Shown in pieces: positions 1 to 13,900 of a stretch of DNA of 64,000 nt. The translations under genes and the position numbers were made by a program. Position 1 is the first letter of the stretch. Every line of letters starts with the position of its first letter. Source of the stretch: Dendrophyllia cribrosa (taxonomy: Eukaryota; Cnidaria; Anthozoa; Scleractinia; Dendrophylliidae); assembly GCA_024195265.1 (NCBI GenBank), contig JAJLRJ010000003.1, forward strand, positions 54,977,284-55,041,283, written 5' to 3'. The notes below the pieces were generated by a model. It searched no databases and was not told where the DNA came from. It was given only the letters and a program-made list of their open reading frames with translations.

Positions 1-75
1 CCTCTTCAAACCATGTGGATGTTACAGGTTCAGCAGTCCCTGATGAATTCACTGGTGTTCTGAGACTACTAAGAT
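1..75 (-). CDS. KIAA0825: KIAA0825-like exon 12, cut by window edge
   Basis: The acceptor TGTGCCTTTCAG lies just right of position 75. The first two bases complete an Asp codon with exon 11, then LSSLRTPVNSSGTAEPVTST. The frame is open to the edge, so the gene continues to the left. Confidence 0.55.
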
Positions 76-3000
76 CTGAAAGGCACAGGTATGTGTAGGG
101 GTGAGATCGCACTGGTGAGGGGTTATGAGTATGTGTCATGAATGGAATGAAACTGAATGGAGTTGTACTGTACGTATTAACTGACAATGTATGTTTCAAT
201 TTTGTTCTATTCTTATGAAATCCGTTTTCATGCCGACATGTATATGTTGTGGTGCAATTTTGTCCTTGGTGCAAATTTTATTTTCCTTTGTTTAAAACTC
301 ATTATCATACATTATCATACATTTCCATACCCAAAAACAAAGGAAAACAAAATTTGCACCAGGGACAAAATTGCACCACAAAATATACAAATCTCATTCC
401 AACATAAAATAGTTTCCTGACGGTTCATTGATTCCCACTAAAATTAATAATTTAACAACGTGCTGCATAATGCACTGCATTAAGTTATAGAGAGTTTTGC
501 CGTGACATACACATAATGATCTGTATTATAGACATGTCCGGTATGAGAGGTTTGAGTGAATTGACACATATTGTTAAAGAACAGGGCCGAGTTGTTCAAA
601 GGACGATTAGTGCTAATCCAGGGTTAATTACCATGACAACTCATATGTTCTGTTGAAGTTAATCCAGGATTAGTACTAATCAGGCTTTGAACAACTCGGC
701 CCAGAAATAGCAAAATGATTCAGTACCTCCATATTTGACAATAGTAACTGGAAGTCTTGCATTTCTGCTCAGCAGAGCCTAGAAAGAAAGGTAAAAAACT
801 ATAGTTTTTTTACCCACTGGCAAATGGCCTGAAACATCCTTCAAACTGTCATCAGATTAATCTTAAATACAATAAATGGACCTAAAAAAAAAACAGCAAA
901 CCTTCAGATTCTGATAAAAATACATTTTAATTTTTTCCATTACCCATTATCAAATGGTGTGCCTAGTTTTTTTGCAGCAAAATGTGAGGAAGAAACTTAC
1001 TCGTAAGAACAGTGACCACTGAGGAGAGGGTTGATTGACAACTAGTTTATAAAGAACAAACGTCGCTTGTCTATCAGGAAGAGCAGCCAGACTAGTAAAG
1101 GCAAACAAACATCACATGTTAGAAAAACTCTGTTCAACAGAGCCGCAGGTGGTCCTGTGGCAAAGCAAATGGTACACACATTTCCTGTTTCGTAATTCTG
1201 CTTGGAAATTTTGTACAACCTTTCAAGAAATCCCATTTATTTTTATTCAATTATTTTTTTATTTTTATTTATTTATTTTTTTTTGGTGGGGGGGGGGGGG
1301 GGGGGGGAATTTTACATTTGGGAAAACCATGGCTACAGTGTAACAAAACTGTATCACTGTCATAGTGGAATCTATGAATTTTTTTAATTTGGCTCATCAG
1401 CATAACACTGAATAAAAAGCTAATAACTCTATAAACATGTTTGCCAAGCTTTTTCATTTTTCAAGTTCATTTATTTGTCTAAGTAAGTAGCTAGTTATGT
1501 CATTTAAGTGCTAACGTATGCTAATGAGGTGAAAAATAAAGATCGTCCTAGAACACAGTGACACTCAATCACTTTCAAATAGGTCTTTAGTTATTATTCT
1601 AGAAGTGTTTTATCAATCATTTATATAATCCTCACCTTCCTTCGTGGCTTTTAAAAACTTCAGGATGTAACCATGACAACCAAGCAGTTGCAGAGTTTGT
1701 TACTTCCTGGTTGGATGGCTGTTCAGCCATGACGTGAGAACACAAGGTCTCCAATGGACAGCTCACTATAGTCTAAGTATGAACAATAATAAACAATTAA
1801 AGAAAGCAAATTTCCCAATTCTGGCATATTCCCAGAAGCTTATCACGTTGAAGCTTTATCACATACGTGATAAGCTTCTGGGTAACTTTATAGTACTTTC
1901 AGAAAAAAATGTTTTGATTAATCGGCGAGTTTAACATTTTTGAGAAATTGGTTAATTTTTAACTTTATTGTGTTAATTAGGTTAATTTTAAACTATTAGA
2001 TCAACAACGGTTTGAGCAACATTAACTGAATTTTAATAAAATGTTGAAAACGAAAATAAAGTTGTATTGAAGCCATTCAAATTCATCTGATTTAAACTGG
2101 AACTGGAAACAAGCACTCAACTCCTTTTGTGCGTGTTCATTTCTACAAAACATGTTGAGCAGAGTGTTTTACAGTTTCAACACAATTCTGCAAAAATGTT
2201 GAATAAAAATTTAAACCAACAATGTTGAATGACCTGTTCAAATGGTCTCAAAAAAGATTAAAAGAATGACAGAATGTTGAAGTAAATGTTGAAACTGTTT
2301 AAACAGACAGCTTTACATGAAATTTGTATTTTTTCACTATATTTTAACTACATTGTTTCATCTAGATGAATCATTTTTTTAATACTATGCATTTCAAAAC
2401 CTGTCACTGACCAGTGTGGTCAATAAACACGAGCAAAGTCTGTGAATGGTTGGGAAAGGAGGCACTGAACACTGAGGATCTAACAAGAGTTGCACTGAAT
2501 TACAGCAAGACCACAAAAATGACAGAGTAGACAACAGTATGGCTGTGATGTCACATCTGAAACAATACAATGTAAAAATAAATATGATGAATAAACAAGT
2601 GATTATACCATTATTCCTCAAACAAGCACCCAGGTACATGTACCTGTATTTCAAAGTATGTACTTTTGACTTTTAAGAACCAATAAACTGGCTTGAATTC
2701 AAAACAAGTTACCAGTGAGTATTGTCCTTGGCAGAAAGCCTCAAAGAAAATTCATACTATTACATCATGCAATATTTCCAACTTCACCCCATTGAACATG
2801 AGTTTACTAAGGGGTTTACTAAGGAGGGAAGGCTTTATTGAAGGGATTGAGAAGGTGCACATAAGAAATCAAAGATCCAGTTATTGAAGTAAATGGCTTT
2901 ACAAATTTTATTATCAAAGGAAATCTGACCGTAACTTCATTTTGTGAAAGCAAGAGATTGAAGATAACCAAGTTGCTGTAAAACAGAATCCAAAGGAAAC

Positions 3001-6000
3001 AGGTTTCTCTTTGAGAAAACACAAGGTTGGAGATGGCATTTAATGTGGCATCTATTGTAAATTAATAATTAAGTGGCAGTCCCGCTAAGAGCGGTCCGGT
3101 CAATTTCGGGTCGGAAAAAAGTTAGCCTTTATATTTTGTGGATGAAAAGCATTTGGTGGGCATATATTAAAACCGGTGTATTTTGTTAAATTTCTTGCTT
3201 TTTTTTTTGCTACACGACGAAACGACTTCAGGCGTCCGAGGGGACATTTTGGCCGATTCGGAAGTCGAAAATTCCGACTTTTTCGGGCCGCGCTGCTTGA
3301 ACACAGATCATTTTTCCTCTATGCCAAAACGACCACAGCATTCAGGTACATTTGAAGTGCTTTCCACCGATATGTGGAAATAGTCGGATAAAAATTAGAT
3401 AAACCAGGCAAAATCAAAGATACCCAACCGCACCGCTGGTCAAAAGGAAGCGACATTTAGCTAAAAGCAAGAGTCAAAATCTCAAAAGTGGCACCTAAAC
3501 CGGGGCTAAAATGCCCTTAATAGTAAAGATCTCACCTTATTTTCACAGATTCAGAAGTCAAACCTGCGGGTATCATTTTGTGTTGGACGCGAGCGAACGC
3601 TTTTTAGAGCTCATGTGCGGGAACTTTTACAACAAAAGTTCAAAGGTCACGGCTAGGACCGCGTGCAACCCGAACGTAAATTAGCTAAATAGTGGAATAC
3701 GAATAGTGTTTGAGCAGTCCAGAAGTGCCTTTAGTATTCGAAAAACCTCATATTTATCTTTCAGTTCCCTTTACCTTGGATTCGTTTCAGTCTTTAAAGT
3801 TTAATTGAAGTAAATATGTAGGTTTTTTCTCGACTGATTAAACCAGTTCTAAACTTTCGCACGCGACTGATGAATTTCAGCTTGCAGAATTAAATTCTTC
3901 TGAGTATGAATATGTAAATCTCAGTTTGAAAAGTCAGCAATAAAAAATCTCGGGCTGTCTGGATTAATTGCTCTACTCATGTTATTTTCACTGGCTTAAA
4001 AAATATATCGCTCTCGCTTGCGGGCCGACAATCAGAGTGTAACGCTACTTTGCATTGCTGTCACGCGATGACATATTGTAAATGAAATCTGGTTAACTAG
4101 GTTGTCTGGAACTTCAGTTTGTATGAGAGATGCTTTGTCAATATTCTGTGTTCATATTTTTTAGAATATGGAAGAGCTCATCTAAGCGACTCAGCAATTT
4201 TCTAGCCTACGCAGCGGCTTTTAATATGGAAAGCGAACTAGGGAGAGGGGGAACTTTGGAGTGCCCGAATTTTTTTCCGCCTGAACTACCACGAAGGCAC
4301 AAAAGAAGCAACAGCAACAACAATTACTATCAACTCCGCATTCATCAATTTTATTTTATTTTTTCACCTTTTGAAAAGTAGAAGTTGAAAATAAGTGAAG
4401 TTAGGTTCCTAGTTAGACCACGACACTTGACATTGCCCATCGGTTAACTTGTGCATTGGGTGACGGGGAATGAGCTAAGGTGACATGCATGAACAAACCG
4501 CGGGGTCAGCTGTTCTTTATTCGGTTTAGTTTACAACAGCGGGGCTGTAAAGGTACACCGTTATTCATATGTCTCTACCAGTTACGCGCACTTGCGCTCT
4601 GTACAGTAAAACTAAAAGATTTTGGAAAAGCCTCTGACCTCGTTGCCAAATTTTCTAAAAAAAAAAAACATTCAAAAACAGCAACAACAACCAAAACGAA
4701 AAAAGAAAGCAACAGAGAACCCCTATTGTCTTGTTAAACACGCTATCGAGTGGCTATTTGTTTTGGAAAATATATGAAACATATAGATCTACATATATTT
4801 ATATTAATATGAATCTTAGAAAAGATGATATGTTGTTGTGTTCATTAACGCTTTTGACAGGTGGCGATCAAAACAGACCATACGTTCACAACGATTGAGC
4901 TTGCTCTCTGGTACTGGTACTTATCTGTAGATCCAGGATGGGTGCAACTGCATTCTCGTACCATGTCTTTAATTTTGTCCGTAAGACAAGGTTTTTTGTC
5001 TTTGTCAAGCCTGACCTGCTTACACAGGTCATATCCATCGTACATGATGGGGTGGACCACGCCCACCTGATTACAGATGTTGACCTTGTCCCTTTGCGCT
5101 GTTCCGCTTGCTTTTCTGCTTAGTGCCGACAGCCTACTAAAATATGATATGATTGATCGTCTCTGCTAAATTTCCGTGTTCCGTCAGAATATCTGACCTT
5201 CCTTCTGTCCACAGCTACTAGAGCAGGATCAGCTTTCCGGCCAGTTTGAGCGCCAGCATGAAACCTGTCCCTCAGAAAGGACATTACCTTTTCCGAAAAC
5301 TTAGTACTCCCTCCTCTTGGTTTCCGGGGCCGCAATCACGAAATCCTACCTAAGATATAACTTAAGAGAAAATTTAGCAGCTTCCTAAGATATGTCCTAA
5401 GTGCTATTCACGAAGGCTGTCTTATGAGCATCCTAAGGTAAACGTGACTTAGCAGTCTCCTAAGTTTAATGGTCACGGGCAGTTATTGATTAGTAAAAGT
5501 AAACCAATCAGAGATAGTTTTTATGGCGCGCTCTTATGAATAATAAGTTGTGAAAATTACATGAATGAATAAATTGTTGTTACAATGGCAATACAATAAC
5601 CCTTATTTCATCTCGAATTTAAGATAGCAAAACTGATAATATCTTCGTTCATGGTCAGTAGCGAAAGCAACAAACAAATCCATCATCATTTTAATAGGGT
5701 CTACTTCGATATTTATTGTACAAGGGCTTATTTTCACGACAAACGGAAATATAACTCTGCAATGAGAAAGAAATGTGGAAATCGTTAATGATACGAAGGC
5801 CAATATGTAACTAACCGTGTTGTTTGACATTACTAGAAATTTGTTCTTAGGAAAGCAATATAATGCTTTAAAATGTTTATCTAATCGGTAACTTTTGTGA
5901 TACACAATAATCACTTTGAAAATCGACGTAAAACTCGTCAACAATCGAATTTAGCCCCCGTCAAGACATCTTTTAATAAGTCAGGAGGTCAATTTTGACC

Positions 6001-9000
6001 TCCTATTAGTTTAGGAGAAAAATTAAGACATATACTAAGTTACGAGGTCTTCGTAAATACCAGTAGGAGGTCCTAAGTTTAGGAGAAAATAATAAGACAT
6101 GTCTTAAAATGGTAAAATAGGAAGTCTTCGTAAATACCAGTTATCTCCTAAGTTATATCTTAGAAGGCTCTTTGGACTTAGGATCCTTTCGTGAATACGG
6201 CCCCTGGAGTGCCAAGCCTTTACCTTCGGTTTTAACTTTTGCGGATTTTGCGGATTGTTGTGAAATCACTTTATTCAATTGTAATTCTTTTTTGTATTTA
6301 TGTAGTTACTCGTTTATTGATAGTTTTGGCGCTACATCAATTCGTAACCATTTTTACATGTATTAAAATACTCACCCAACAACAAAAATAACACCAAGAA
6401 GTTCTTAAAGTTCCCTTGCAATTTTCACGGAAAATACACGGTCACTTTTCACCCCTTCCACCTTTCTTTTGTGCTTCTTGGATACTGGCACGGTGTTCTT
6501 CGGGTTTGATTTCCCCAGTACTGCTCAAGATTACCATCATGTCTTGCATTTGTTCCACAGTTACGCTAAAATAACCTGCACGCATCAAAATAAATTCTTG
6601 CTCCGTGATACGTTCTTTAGTCAAATGACATCGTCTAAGATGAGAGGATATATCGGTGCTGCACGCAGAGAGAGGTACTAGTTCACTTCTTTCCTTTAAA
6701 TCGCTACATCCGTGATTATCTTTATAAAACTAGAAGAGGGGATTGGGGGTCAGAACCTTCCGCTTTCCGTACCTTGTTCTCCCAACTTCCGCCATTTTAC
6801 GCGTTGCTCCCGCCCCGCGTTTAGCATTTATCTCCCACCTCCCGCCCTGTTAGAACTCCCGCTTCCCGCCCTTCCTCTCCGCTTGGTTCCCGCCCCCTGT
6901 CCCCCCTCCAAAAGCAGTTGGAGTGGCAAGACGCAATATTTATTTATCTCACGCTGCAATTTTTCCTTCTATTCTGCATGTTTGTCATCCCGGGGGAGGG
7001 GGGGGGGGGGGGGGGGGGGGTACTCCCTTATAAGGACCTATACGGGGACGTGCCGCTGGACAGGGTATAGACCACTTTCATAATGGCGGCCGATTTATTT
7101 ATTCTTTTATATGTATGTTAATTAGCCTCACTGGCCTCATTTTAGAGTAAAAATTCTTTTGAATTTTGCACATGTTACCGAGGCCAGTGAGGCTAATTAA
7201 CATACATATAAAAGAATAAATAAATCGGCCGCCATTATGAAAGTGGTCTATGGTTTATGGCATTTTTGTCCTGAACAGTTTATATAATTTAACGTGAGTC
7301 TGTCCTAAACAGGGTATGGTTCCAGTTAACTTAGCGCTTGTGGCGACTTCCCTTGTCGTGATTGGTACATTCATGCGAAGGCGAAGTCGTTTTCTTTTCA
7401 AAGGATCCGTCTACCATTTTTTTAAAGCTTAGATCAATAACCACGCACAAGCCGTGTCCTAGGCAGGGTCCTAAAATAGAAGGTGTTGTCCTACACAGGG
7501 TAGGTATTTTCGTTTTTTCTTGTCTTTAACAGGGTCAGGCTCTCAGACCCTCAGCGGCACCCCTATACCCAAATATTGGTCAAGTACCCCCACCCCTCCC
7601 CCCCGGGTTTGTAATACGATCTCTCGTGAGAATGATAGTAATTAGCATATTTTTAGAGGTTGGCTTCACCGTATTCTGGGCGCAAAAGAAGCAGAAAAGT
7701 CAATTTGAATTTGAAAATGACAACTTTTTTTCCATACGTATTAAAATGGCCTAGATCTGTAAACTAAAATGGAAATTCTAAAGTGCAACCTTGTTAGAAA
7801 GTACAGGCTAATTATAACCGTAATTGACGTATTTGACATTGGAATAAATTTTACATTTTAGGTACCTGCTATCTTCTTTAAAACGTAACTTCAAGACCAA
7901 TTAAAACTGATGCCACAGGACAATGAAAAGCCTTTAACAATGACTGTGTAATAATGTGCTTCTTTTTTTAACAAAGTATTTTATTATTTTGAATTATGTC
8001 ACTGAGCTGAAATCAAGTCGTTTGTGGAAATTCGAGCTTACTGGTATTAAATCGACAAATACCCTACAATCGTGCATCTATATACAAAGTTAAATTTGTT
8101 AGATTGATATAAATCCAAGGTAAAGGGTATTAAGGAATAAATGTGAGGTATTCCGAATACTAAAAATACTTCTGGACTGCTAAAACAATACTTATTCCGC
8201 TGTTTACGTTAAGGCACTGTTTCCGGTCCTAGTCGTGACCTTTGAACTTTTGTTGTAAACATTGCCGCACATGAGCTCTAAAAATCGTTCGCTCGCGTCC
8301 AACACAAGAAGATACCCGCACGTTTAACTTCTGAATCTGTGAAAATAGGGTGAGATCTTTGCCATTACGGTCATTTTAGCCCCAGTTTAGGTGCCACTTT
8401 TGAGATTTTGACTCTTGCATTTAGCTAAATTTTGCTTCCCTTTGACCAGCGGTGCGGTTGGGTGTCTTTGATTTTGCCTGATTTTCCTAATTTTTATCCG
8501 ACTATTTCGAGATATCGGTGGAAGACACTTCAAATGTATACGTACCTGAATGCTGTGGTCTTTTTGGCATGGAGCAAAAATGGTCTGTGTTCAAGCAGCG
8601 CGGCCCGAAAAAGTCGGAATTTTCGACTTCCGAATCGGCTTAAAATCTCCCCTCGGACGCCTGAAGTCGTTTCGCCGTGTAGCAAAAAAGAAAAACAAGA
8701 AATTTAACAAAATACACCGGTTTTAATATATGCCCACCAAATGCTTTTCAATCACAAAATATAAAGGCTAACTTTTTTCCGACCCGAAATTGACCGGACC
8801 GCTCTTAGCGGGACTACCACTTAATAATTAATTTACAATATTATAATATTAATTATTAATTCTAACTAATTAATAATTAATATTATGTAAATCTAAATTA
8901 AATTTATTTGTCAAATGTTATATGTCATACAAATTCCGTACCCCTTTTATTCTTTTGTTCAAGGTAGAAAACTGAACTACTGGTTGTCAGCGACAAGGTC

Positions 9001-10934
9001 AAATGTACTGGATTACCTGAACTGTTGGACACGTCTATGTGAAGGAGTCACTCTGCTGTATCTTGTTGCCAAGGTAACCAAAGAACTGTGAAGAACAGAG
9101 GTAAACATTGCCTGGGCTTTTTCAGGGGGACAGTGAGTCCACAAATCATGGCGCAGACCTTGAAGGTGATAGTTCCACATTTGGATAGAAAAGGAGCACC
9201 TTTCACCCTATCCAGAAATTAAAAAGGTAGGTATTGTTAGCTATACACTGCAGAAAGAAAGGAGGGCAATGTTCATGTTTTTTTATTTTTTCCTGCTAGA
9301 GTATGGCATTTGCATTTCAATAGTGTATAAAAGCTCTTATTTTTGAAAAAAAGAAGTTGAAAGTGACCAAAAACTATGATAGAGAAAGAGATTTCTCTTG
9401 AATGTACATACATGTACATGTAGGATTTCATCCACAGAGTTTAACATTTATATGACATGAGGCCTGAGGCTTGAAGCAAATTAAAGTGTTAATTTTGTAT
9501 AATTTTCCTGTAATTCCAGTTCCAGCTTGCTTCAGGCAAGCCTCTCTCAAACCTTAATTAGAAAAGTAAATACCTCATAAAAAGGCCTGTGATCAGTCCA
9601 GTTATGACTGTGGGCATCTTGTAAAATGACTGTTAAAATGATGTTGTCATGGTAACTTGTGATCTGATGGCTAACACTATCAACCAGTTCACTGAATTGA
9701 TTGTGTAACACAGGAAAGGGACGTCTGCAATTTAGAGGGAACAATCATCACTTCTTCTGTAATTAAGCTGTAAGCCGAAAAATATTTTTCACTACACATA
9801 CATGTGCATTGTACACTGTAAAATGATCCCCCAGGGGGCTAATTGTTATGAAATGGTCTGTCTCGCATTTAGTGGTTTCATTAGAAGGCAGAAACTGTGA
9901 TCGCCACTTCATGTTGATGTTCATTTTAATGTTCATGGAAATTTCCTAGTTAGACACCAACTACGGATATTATTTTTATTTCCCCCCCCCCCCATTATTT
10001 ACTCCATGTCCCACCCCCCTTATGGAGTCTAGATCCACCACTTCCAAGTGTACATGTAACACATGTTCAATTTAATTGGGACTTGTTCAGTATAATTGGT
10101 ACTAATCCGTGTTAGGCGTTATTGGCTGTTATTGGCTGTTATTGGGCATTAATACTAATATTATTAGGACTAATATTATTAGGACTAATATTATTCCCTG
10201 ACACTTAAATTGTTGCCCACTGTTATTGTGTTATTGAATAACAAGCTTGCCATTGGATATAATGGATTTGTTAGCTGATAATGTTAGCCGAGCTGTCTGC
10301 CAAAGATAAGCTTGTCAGTGATTGGCTCTAATGCCCAATAACAGCCAATAACGCCTAACACGGATTAGTACCAATTATACTGAACAAGTCCCAATTAAAT
10401 TGAACATGTGTTGTGTATGCAAATAAGAATGTTGTGTACTGTAGTCATCAATTGAAAATGAGAAGTCACCACTTACTAAGGAAATGCTAAAAGCTCTGTG
10501 AATATGCAGTTACAACATAAAATAAGCTCTAGGAACACATGTATGTAGATGGTATATAATTACCCGGCTATTAATCATGTGTTACCTTGGTTCAGATCCC
10601 AGCACATCTTCATAATACACTAGGTGATTTTTTATGAATACAGCACTACTAAGAACAGTGTACAGACAATCAATGCTGCAAACTTTGGGGAAGTCTGACA
10701 ACAACTGAAAAGTGAAACAAATATTAAATAAATGAAATATATAATAGTTAGTAATTACAATGGAAGGTAGAGAATGTTAATTTTCATTTTGGCAGCACGA
10801 TGTTCCATAAGCTAGTGAAAAGCATGTCAGACTTTCAAACTGAATGTCGGGGTGTCAAGCCATGGTCTCTTCCATGATGTTGTATCCTTAGACAAGAAAA
10901 CTTGCTCCTTAATGTCTCTCTCCTCCAAGGTGGG

Positions 10935-10965
<31 letters not shown>

Positions 10966-13900
10966 AGTAATACTCTCAGTCACTTCATGCTACAGACACA
11001 GGGTTACCCTAAGCTCTGGAAGTTGTGGGCCACTTGTCTTGTGTGTCTTTGTTCATAGGCAATAATATTTACTTTAATACTGTAAGTACTTGTAAACTTA
11101 TACCAGTGAGAGTGAAACCTTCAGTCGTGTACATGTAAATGTGGTTCTTTATTTTGAATCTTATATGACTGGATGAAATCCTACAGTGTGACCATTAAAG
11201 AGGAAGCTAAATCTATTTCTTATGGTGCTGTGTATTTCTTTTTTTGAGTTTTGAGTTTAGCTGCTCTTGACAGATTCAGACTTAATAATACAATTTATTG
11301 TATTGGGACTTTGGAAATTGGCCATTAATAATACTTAATACTTTGTTGACAATTTTATAAGGTGGCTGAACACAGTTTCGCCAGTCAGCGGCAATTCGTG
11401 TGACGGCGCAGGTTTTTAGAAAGAATGTGAGACAGCTCCATTTTTTAAACAATGTACACAAACGACAATTCCTCAAAATCCACTCATTAAAATTTCATGA
11501 AATTTGTCAGACCCCTTTTTTTCGCATATCAAATAATGAAAACTTTAAAACAGAAGTCTAACAAAGGAATTCTGTGACACGATCAATATTGACTGGGCAG
11601 CTATGTTCTTGAATATTTAAAATTAACTGTTTGTTAAAATTTGGTAGAGTCAATTTTAAACAATAAGAATTATTTATTGTAAGCTGTGTGCAAGTTCGAG
11701 AGAAAATCTAATGACTGGATTTTACGTAATCCTTATAAAAGTGAAATTTTAGGGTTGTTTACAATTATCCATGTTACCGTGGAAACAGTCCAAAGCACAA
11801 ATTTTAGCCCTTAATTAAAATCTTCCATCACTAAATTTTCTTTTTGCCAAGTTTCAGCTGCTAAGCTGTAACCTTTCTTAACGAATGACATATACTCACA
11901 GCCTATCAAAACTGTGTTCGGCCACCTTAACGTACAGTATTATAACACAATCAAGCAATCTCTGCCTTGTAGCTGTGGTGGCAATTGTTCACCACAAGCC
12001 TATAATACCCGGTATTAAGTTACAGAACTCTAGACTTTCAAATTTGGATATTACAAAACTGCCTCTAAACCATATTCACATCCTAATGAAATGACAAATG
12101 AGTACAAATGTGGCCGCTTAACACAGGTAAAAATAACAAAGACAGACAAACATGGGACTGCTAAAAGGTGGCTGCATGCACCACTAAACCCATTTAATAC
12201 AGATAGCATATACAAAGTTTGTATGGGAGAAAATTCGGGACTGTGAAAACTGGCTGCTTAATAGAGGGTGGCCCCTTAATAAAGGGCTGTTATATACAGG
12301 TTTGACTGTACTTCATTTGGATAGGGTATTGATAACCTGTACCTGTCTTAATCTGGAATGATAAGATTTGAGACAAGCTTCTAATGAGTCCACAAATGAT
12401 GACCTGACAACATGGAAGAGTTTTCCACCATGGCTACTGGCCAGTGGAAGAACGCCATCAGCATTTTCCATAATCACAGCACAACACTACAAAACAGCAT
12501 AATCGAAACGTAAAGTAACATTTATTTATTAACATTAATCCATTTCTGAGTGCTTTTTTTTGCAAATATCAGTAATGTTGTTATTTATTAGATCTAGCAT
12601 TAGGATCCTTATAACAATCCTTAAATCAAATGCTTCCTTGATCCTTTAAAAGATCCTTACAGGATCCTCATTCAATCCTTGAGGATCTTAAAGGATCCTT
12701 GCAAAGATCTTTGCAAGATCCTCAAATGGATCTTTTTTAAGATCCTTGAAAGATCCTTATTCAATCCTTGAGGATCTTGAAGGATCCTTGCAAGATCCTT
12801 AAATGTATCTTTTTAAGATCCTTGAAAGATCCTTAGGGAAGTGGACGACATAACAAGTATACTCGACGAGGACCCACCCTGTGTAGGGGTAGGGGGGTTA
12901 TGCAAGATACCACCTATCTGATGACTGTAATGACACAATTTTTTGGCCTAAAAATTGGAGATGAGACTTTAATATTCTGTGTAATTGTCAAGCTTGCATA
13001 GTAAAACAGCACTATTTTTCTCTCAGTTTCTGTACTCATGATAGAATGGGGACTATTATCAACAAGACACCATCTTTGTACATGTAGGTACAGGAGAGGG
13101 GGTACATAAGGAGACTACCAGTCTTTTTGTAAAATGGTGGGTCCTGTCCGAGTACAATAGTTTTGACCATTTCCCTTATTAAATCCTTGATGATCTTGAA
13201 ATATCTTTGCAAAGATCTTTGCAAAATCCTTTGCAAAATCCTTCAAAGGATCTTAAGATTCTTGAAAGATCCTGATAAATCCTCGAGGATCTTGAAGGTT
13301 CCTTTTAAAGATCTTTGCAAAATCCTTCAAAGGATCTTATTAAGATCCTTGAAAGATCCTCATTCAATCCTCGATGATCTTGAAGGATCCTTGCAAAGAT
13401 CTTTGCAAGATCCCTTAAAGGATCTTTTTAAGATCCTTGAAAGATCCTTGAGGACCTTGAAGGATCCTTGTAAAGATCTTTGCAAGATCCTTCAAAGGAT
13501 CTTATTAAGATCCTTGAAAGATCCTCATTCAATCTTCGAGGATCTTGAAAGATCCTTTCAAAGATCTTTACAAGATCTTTGAAAGGATCTTTTTTAAGAT
13601 CCTTGAAAGATCCTTATTCAATCCTTGAGGATCTTAAAGGATCCTTGCAAAGATCTTTGCAAGGATAATTTGCTAAGATCCTTGTAAGATCCTTTCAAGA
13701 TCCTTGAGGATCTTTGTAGAAAATTCTAAAATAAATTGCAGATGAAGAGTCTTTGAGGACCTTTCAAAAATCCTGTAAGGATCCTTTAAAGATCTTTATC
13801 TTTAAGGATCTTTGACAGGTCTTTGAAGATCTTCAAAGATCCCTGAAGATCCTGCAAGGATTTTCACCAGGGCGAGAACTTTCCAAACTTGCAGTAACCA

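Larger units (their letters stand above)
3053..8840. mobile_element. Long foldback element with about 730 bp inverted arms
   Basis: Left arm 3053-3782 and right arm 8112-8840 are diverged inverted copies; for example, the GTCCCGCTAAGAGCGGTCCG stretch at 3080 is matched inverted near 8800. The ends read TATTGTAAATTA. The 4.3 kb centre has no intact transposase but holds short coding remnants (4845-5335) and nested MITEs (5326-6204, 6989-7607, 7067-7251). The whole element sits in the intron between KIAA0825-like exons 9 and 10. The superfamily is not identifiable by eye. Confidence 0.8.

Noticed and set aside
3..91. A plus-strand open frame ending at a GTATGT donor
   Set aside because: The minus strand has a better acceptor at the same place and its phase continues the KIAA0825-like gene; the plus-strand frame has no partner exon.
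1042..1236. Minus-strand ORF with a hydrophobic LPLLVWLLFLI stretch, considered as another KIAA0825-like exon
   Set aside because: Its phase fits neither exon 10 nor exon 11 and its 3' end has no good donor.
6442..6624. 60-codon minus-strand ORF (EQEFILMRAGYFSVTVEQMQ)
   Set aside because: Looks coding in composition but is short, inside a foldback element, and matches no family I know.
6712..7083. 123-codon Pro/Leu-rich plus-strand ORF
   Set aside because: Runs into a poly-G tract and MITE ends; low-complexity translation only.
10059..10411. Short regularly spaced repeats considered as a CRISPR-like array
   Set aside because: The repeats are the inverted arms and internal tandem units of a MITE; the window is eukaryotic and there are no cas genes.
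13163..13582. 139-codon ORF with LCKILQRIL repeats
   Set aside because: Produced entirely by the GATC minisatellite; no start context, splice signals or known family.
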